64,000 nt of DNA from Bradysia coprophila (lineage: Eukaryota; Arthropoda; Insecta; Diptera; Sciaridae). Below are positions 58,546 through 64,000 of this stretch, in pieces. The position numbers and the translations under genes were made by a program. The DNA lies in the NCBI RefSeq assembly GCF_014529535.1, contig NW_023503375.1, positions 992,001 to 1,056,000 on the forward strand, in the 5' to 3' direction. The notes under the pieces were generated by a model. It was not told the origin of the DNA and ran no database searches. It saw nothing but the letters and a program-made list of their open reading frames with translations. Each line of letters begins with the position of its first letter. Positions within the stretch are counted from its first letter, which is position 1.

Positions 58546-59287
58546 CTTCCGATGTTACTTGCTGTATCTTAGAATAATTTCGATTTTTATCGAAAAATTT
58601 CTCCTCATTTTTCCTTAATTTTATCTAACAATTTCCTTATTTCTCCTTATTTTTGTGCTAAAACCTCCTTAATTCCTTAATAAGGAGGCCAAATTTAGAG
58701 TGAGAGACCTGGTTGAAGACTGGAATGGGTTGACAGACAAATCATCTCTTAAAATTATCTATAGGTATAATATCAAAGAGAACCAATGTACGACTTTAGC
58801 AATTAGACCCGAGCAAATATTTAACTGATTCATAATCTCCTCTCTGAGCTAGTAAGTTCACGCATCAATTAAAACGTTTTGTAGACTGTAATGTAAAACG
58901 TAGAACCATATTCTCTAGCTTAAAACTTACATGTCAGTTTTAAATTTTGTTACGGAAAATTACGAAAAAATACTTCAGTCGGCCTTTTCAGAAAAAGTTG
59001 GTAAATTCCTTAATTTTGTTCTGACTCATTAGGGGCACATCCAAAGCTAACACGATTTCGTAAGCTTTTCCATTTTATATGAAGTTTGTAAAAATAATTC
59101 TACGAAATGTCACACGAATTTACGAAATCTTGTATATCAATGAGTTTCGACTTCCCAGGCCAAAACAGAAGACTCAAAAGTTCGAATATAGACAATAGAC
59201 TTAAGACCCTGAGTGAGTATACCTTTTCCAAACTTTTGACGCGGTTGTTTAGAGCTTCTATTATTAGGTATGTACCGGACCGTTTAA

Positions 59288-59496
59288 GCCTGTCACACAT
59301 ACGGCTATTCATCTGTTATCGATAACGACGACTAAAATAATGACAGACTCTGGGTACTATGGTCTTTTTTAGAGTAAAATAAATGTTAAAAAAATTGAAG
59401 TACAAGATTTGAAATCAATCGATTAAAAATACTTTGGGCGATAGAAGTAATAGACGCGATAGTAATACTAGTCATATGCTTGCCGTCTGTAACAGG
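59288..59496 (+). mobile_element. piggyBac-like MITE, copy D (TTAA-flanked)
   Basis: Left TTAA at 59,284-59,287 and right TTAA at 59,497-59,500. Same internal sequence as copy A with scattered substitutions. Confidence 0.6.
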
Positions 59497-59500
59497 TTAA

Positions 59501-62187
59501 ACATTCAGCATGCAACTGGGGTGTTCTCAGTAAGAAGAACTATCCTAATTTGAAGTGATCACTTTTTACACTTTTCTTCCCTGTACACTCGCTGTAGAAC
59601 AAGGCGTGGGAGCGAATAGGTTGAGAGTATGTTATTGCTGGAATCAACGGTAAATAGGTCATTGATGAAAGATCGGTTGCGTGATAAACTTAATTTTACG
59701 GCGTTCTCGGGCTATTGGCATCCCGTTATAGGCCTAACCTTTAAAATCGAGTTTTTTTTTCACATACTTGCTATCACAGAGCCAAAAGTAGTAAAAATAA
59801 AAATATAGTTTCTTCGACAATTATTCATTCAATTCTGAACAAAAGTCTTAGGACTAGTTGAAAATTCTATGCCGGTTAAGTTATATCCTCATTAGGAATC
59901 TCTCATAGCTTAAAAACGAAATGTTTTTCGTATCACGCACTGTAATGTAATAACATTGCATGGGTTTTAGAATGTGGCCTTATGAGGAATGGATATGCTC
60001 TCTCGGTCTATACGTCTACCATTACATATGTTCAATGTTCAATGCCATTAAAAACGTTCATCATTGTAAATCCACGATCATCAAACTAAATGAATTTAAA
60101 TTTGCATACAAATCGAGACACAAATGCTGTGTCGTCGCTGGGAAATATAAATCAAGAAACAAACAAACTCCAAACATTTTGATATTTCTGTAAGAATTTT
60201 AGCATTTAAATTAAATTCAAATTTATTTTCCTTTCTTAAACGACAATCTTCCGATATTGCTTGAAGCGTCTAAAGCTTCGTGCCTGAAACCGAAAACATT
60301 CATCTATAAATAAAACATACCAGCCAGTCAATATTTCGAAAATGAAACCTTCTATAATGGAAGTTCTATTCTCTATGTGCCATATTATTACGTGTATTCA
60401 TTACAGCATTGCTTTTTACTCCCCTTTTTTTCATCGAACAGATAATGCACGTTATACGGTTCATGTATGTATGTTCGAACAGAAACTGAAGTGAGGTCGA
60501 ATTTAATTGAAAAACATTTCAATTTAGCTTCCTACTTCATTTAACGTACTTTTCCACAAAAACTTCATTACCTAAAAATGCTTGCAATTTACACGCAACC
60601 AATCTTCAATATTTGAAATATTGTTAATTTCATGCTATCCTACAACTACCAGTAAATAAACTCGGCATTTTTTTGTGTGTTCCGTTCGGTAAAGGGAGCA
60701 TTAGGGTCTAGTTTAACGGTTGAACATCATGTTGTAGTATACATAGAGTACGTTTTAATGGAACAAATCAGACCATTTAAACCGCATAGGTATTTATAAT
60801 GTTTATGTCAGTTTTGATTAATTTAATTGCTGTTGAAATTGCGAGCTTTCCTTTATTGGAGAATTTAAACCGCGAGTAACAGGCAACATTTTTGTTTAAT
60901 TGATTCGTTAACTTTTTTCGCAACAAATGATCGATGTTGGTTGATGATGAAATGATTTGGTAATTTTTGTAGGCAGCCAGTGTAATTATCGAGTCTATTA
61001 CTTCAGTTGATTTAACAATTTTCACCAAATCGAAACAATAGTGTATTTGGTACTAAATGATGAGAAGTTGACTTGTTTAGGGCTAGTTGAAACTTTGAAT
61101 GCCTTTGTTGTGGAAAATTAAACCCGGACAAAAAAAAAGAAATTTTCCTCTTTTTTCTTAATGTTAAAAATAACTGTTCGGTCGCAAATATTAAGCTGGG
61201 ACCATAGTCTCCGGGACGAATAATGTAGAATTTTCAGGCGCAAGATTTGTTTATTTGTTTATTTGTTTGATTACTGTTTGATTAATTGCACCATTCACAC
61301 ATGAAAAATGTTGCGTTTTGCTCGTAGGAAAATTAGGAAGTTCCAACTCGAGAGTTTCGCAATCCCCGCTTCGCTCTGACCGCAAAACTTCGCTACTGTT
61401 GGTATTCCCAATTTTCTCTCTTCAGTAAAAAATAGTTTTATTCAGTCACTGAGGGTTTAGATTTCGAACATTTTTTTATTACAATGCCTTTCAAAGTTTC
61501 AGTTGAGGGCAGAAACTGATCATTTTCTCGCACTGGTCTTAAAAATAACGCAGTTGTGAAAATACACTTTCTCACTTCAGCTGCAACTTCGGATGCCTTC
61601 AGGGCCCATTTCTGGAAAATAATTTTTCTAAATGTCCCTGATTAGCCAAAAGTTTCCAAAAATTCCTAAAATTTTCTTAAATTTGGTCGTAAAGGAAATT
61701 TTGAAAAACGTAAGAAAATTGTTTAGGAAATTACTTTCTCAAAAATGTGCCCTGACTTTGTTGTGATAAATTATGTTTTAACATCGGAAAAAGAAAAGAA
61801 ATTTCTCATTTTCTCGGTAGCTCTAGTTAAGTTCTGGTCGAATTAAAATTCCAACTTTTTTCCCCAGCCTAAACACCAAACACTGGAAAAATCTATTGCT
61901 TCATCAGTTGTGGTATTAGCTGCTTTAAATTTTTACATTTTTAAGACTACGCTCAAAGTTTTCTTTACAACAACACCAACATTTTCATGAGAACTTAAGG
62001 AAGCGAACATTGAAGAATTCTTCGATCATGTAAACCCAATCGGAGTAGAAATCGTCAAACGCTTTACTAATTAAGTTTTATTTAGTTGACATATTCGCAT
62101 GATTAGAATAATTCTTAGATTTTGTAAGATCTACTTCAGATGTTACTGAAGATGTATGAGACGAGACATACTTAAAACGAAAATGCT
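59501..62187. other. Intron sequence, nothing recognised
   Basis: About 2.7 kb, AT-rich. Open frames of up to 83 codons without domains. A GTTTATTTGTTTATTTGTTT stretch (~61,246-61,268) is low complexity. I see no TIRs. Confidence 0.35.
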
Positions 62188-62720
62188 ATTTGCAGTTCCT
62201 GCAAATAGTTGTTCATGTAGACTATTCGCAGGAACTGTAAATAGTGCTTCATGGAGACCATTTGCAGTAACTGCAAGTAGTTTCTCATTGAGACTATTCG
62301 CAGAACATCTTTCTTAAAAATGGAGAAATTCGAGTTCCTTAAAAATGGTTGAAAATGACTGAAAATTAGAATACAATCGAGAATCCACTACCTGAAAAAG
62401 TCTGTAGAATTCCAGTCCACAGTTACCAATTTATACTTTAAATTAAAGTCTTTAATGGTATTCAAACTCTACGCTGTTGGTAATTATGTTTCACCAAAGT
62501 TATCAATAGCAGTATTAGACGAATGACATAACAAATACGTTGTTTCATTTTGCGCCGCGCAAAATGATACAACGTATTTGTTATGCCATTCGTCTTAACT
62601 GCGAATAGTGTTGCATGGACACTATCCGCAGTTACTGCGAATAGTCTCCATGAAACACTATTTGCAGGAACTGCGAATAGTCTTCATGAAGCACTATTTG
62701 CAGGAAATGCAAATAGCGTC
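62188..62720 (+). repeat. Array of CTATTYGCAGTTACTGCRAATAG palindromes around a 78-bp hairpin
   Basis: Cluster 1 (62,188-62,302) and cluster 2 (62,596-62,720) consist of 35-45-bp steps, each with a small palindrome of the type TATTTGCAG..CTGCAAATA separated by 'TTCATG(G/A)AG'-like linkers. Between them is a 78-bp near-perfect palindrome (62,518-62,595) with arms AGACGAATG..CATAACAAATACG and a GCGCCGCGC centre. Confidence 0.75.
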
Positions 62721-62937
62721 GGTCTACTTAAAACGACCTTATATCCACGTTTAACTGAACATATCAAATATCTTTCCAATAACGATTAGCTCAACAATTG
62801 GTGTAGCCCAATACTAGTGTTCATTGAGTATGAACAACCTCTCATTTCAAAGTTTTTATTCAAATTCCTTAGTCTAATCATCTGTATTAATCCGTTGGCA
62901 TACCAAATTATTAAACTCATTTTCTCTTCCATTCCAG

Positions 62938-64000
62938 GAATTACTACAAAGTGCAATTGATATCGCTCCGAACGCTTCGTTAAACAACCTAAAGCAAATC
63001 GTATCATTCGGTTGTGCTGTTCTCTCGCCCGACTCTGCCTATCCCGATTTTCCAGTGGACAGCCTCGACAACATTGCACGAATAATCAACAACAATCCCA
63101 ATATTCCGGTACACAATGCCATTTATCGACTTTATCCATATCGAACATTCCTCGCAAATGACGGCATACAAGGAATTTATACGCTGCTGAATACATTGAA
63201 TATACCGGTGCCGACAGAGGAGGGAAGTAGCCATCGAGTCATTGATATTCAACCATCGGAATTAAATAAATGTGTTGGTGGGTTAAATTTCACTTTTATC
63301 TTATTTGATGGAGAAAAAAACGAAATTTTTTTACATTTAAATGGAAAATTATGCAAAGAATTTTTTTCCTCTTCTCTTTCCGTTGTGATGTAACAGTGAA
63401 AATGAACATTGATGCCAAGAATGTTGAAGTGGAGGTTCCGCACGGTACGTCTCGTTTGGCAGGTAGCGAAAATGGAAATCGTTTCGTTGAAACGGAATAT
63501 CAAAGTAAATTGTTGACGGAAATTATACAAACCTTTGCGGTGGGTGAAGTGTGTCTAGTCGGTAAGGTTTGGTTTGGTTTTTTTTATTAGAATTTTCTTC
63601 TCCGAACTTGTTTTCCGAAATGAGATTTTCTGTAATGTCAATCACAGGACCGAAGGGATGTGGAAAATCTGTTTTGGTATTCGAATTGGCGCGACTGTTG
63701 AATCAAACCATCGAACCGATGGTACTGTATCAAGACATGACGGCTAGAGATTTGATTCAACAACGTACGACCAAAATTAATGGCGATACGATTTGGCGTG
63801 ATTCTCCTCTGGTTCGAGCGGCTAAAAATGGAACTATCGCTGTACTGGACGGAATACATCGCATCCATAACAGTACCATTTCTATACTGCATAGGTTAGT
63901 GTGTCGATTGTGCTGTGGCACTTGAGTTGATCCTTTGACCATTTTGACCAAAAACATTCGACAGATTGATCCACGACCGTGAAGTGCAATTGTATGATGG
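62938..64000 (+). CDS. VWA8: VWA8, exons 4-7 (continues past the window end)
   Basis: Exons 62938-63271, 63397-63561, 63648-63894 and 63965->64000 continue the frame from 18,744 in phase. Landmarks: 'YPDFPVDSLDNIARII', 'HNAIYRLYPYRTFL', the beta-rich linker 'NVEVEVPHGTSRL', then the second AAA module with an intact Walker A 'GPKGCGKS' split by intron 5, 'IEPMVLYQDMTARDLIQQR', Walker B region 'TIAVLDGIHR', and 'LIHDREVQLYDG'. Unlike the first module, this one has the catalytic Lys-Ser. The remaining AAA modules and the C-terminal von Willebrand A domain lie outside the window. Confidence 0.93.

Larger units (their letters stand above)
55705..58711 (+). mobile_element. hAT-like non-autonomous element, split by a BEL/Pao insertion
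   Basis: Ends CAGGCCTCCCAC and GTGAGAGACCTG are inverted. Flanking GTTGAAGAC occurs on both sides (55,696-55,704 and 58,712-58,720), an 8-9-bp target duplication as made by hAT transposases. The subterminal regions are rich in CCTTATTT repeats. Without the 1.9-kb insertion the element would be about 1.1 kb. No transposase. Confidence 0.7.
18745..62937 (+). other. VWA8 intron 3, about 44.2 kb
   Basis: Exon 3 ends in a consensus donor (GTGAGT at 18,745) and exon 4 starts after TTCCAG at 62,937. Both are phase 0, and the joined protein is collinear with VWA8. All other introns of this gene in the window are 60-130 bp. The intron contains at least four non-transposon genes, a full DNA transposon, a BEL/Pao element and dozens of fold-back repeats, listed separately. 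Confidence 0.85.

Noticed and set aside
62188-62720. CRISPR-like repeat array
   Set aside because: The genome is eukaryotic, repeat units are short palindromes of variable spacing with no distinct spacers, and no cas genes are present.

Overview
The window is eukaryotic nuclear DNA: AT-rich, with GT-AG introns, poly(A) signals, LINE, BEL/Pao, pogo-like, hAT-like and piggyBac-like elements and many short fold-back repeats. Gene content and small introns point to an insect, most likely a fly. The density of fold-back repeats and a fungus-type MACPF-like gene would fit a fungus gnat, but that is a guess. Splice sites were placed by eye from GT/AG, phase and protein conservation.

Layout. 0.5-1.5 kb (-): Pcc1/LAGE3 (KEOPS subunit) followed 8 nt later by PIG-P (GPI anchor synthesis), apparently one dicistronic transcript. 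2.1-2.6 kb (+): small unrecognised basic protein. 4.4-7.2 kb (+): TTC27 in seven exons. 8.2-10.1 kb (-): two abutting broken non-LTR retrotransposon pieces. 11.6-13.8 kb (+): a three-exon gene encoding RING finger, complete protein kinase and PCMT-like methyltransferase in one chain. 14.5-16.7 kb (+): NB-ARC/TPR STAND ATPase. These two genes share a related 3' flank. 17.8 kb to window end (+): VWA8 in at least seven exons.

VWA8 intron 3 is about 44.2 kb and holds almost everything else: a pogo-like transposon with TIRs, TA duplication and an intact transposase; an intronless antisense gene of unknown function (33.3-34.3 kb); two antisense paralogues (36.5 and 45.2 kb); and a sense MACPF-like gene (50.8 kb). 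The last three start with a related ~85-residue, possibly ubiquitin-like module and then diverge, so they look like one family. The intron also holds a 1.6 kb near-perfect palindrome, a 1,236-bp tandem duplication, an inverted duplication with ~0.8 kb arms, and a BEL/Pao element inside a hAT-like element, both with target duplications.

The best candidates for new biology are the RING-kinase-PCMT plus NB-ARC-TPR pair (signalling or immune-like architecture) and the nested family with a shared N-terminal module and a MACPF-like member. Function is inferred from domains only.
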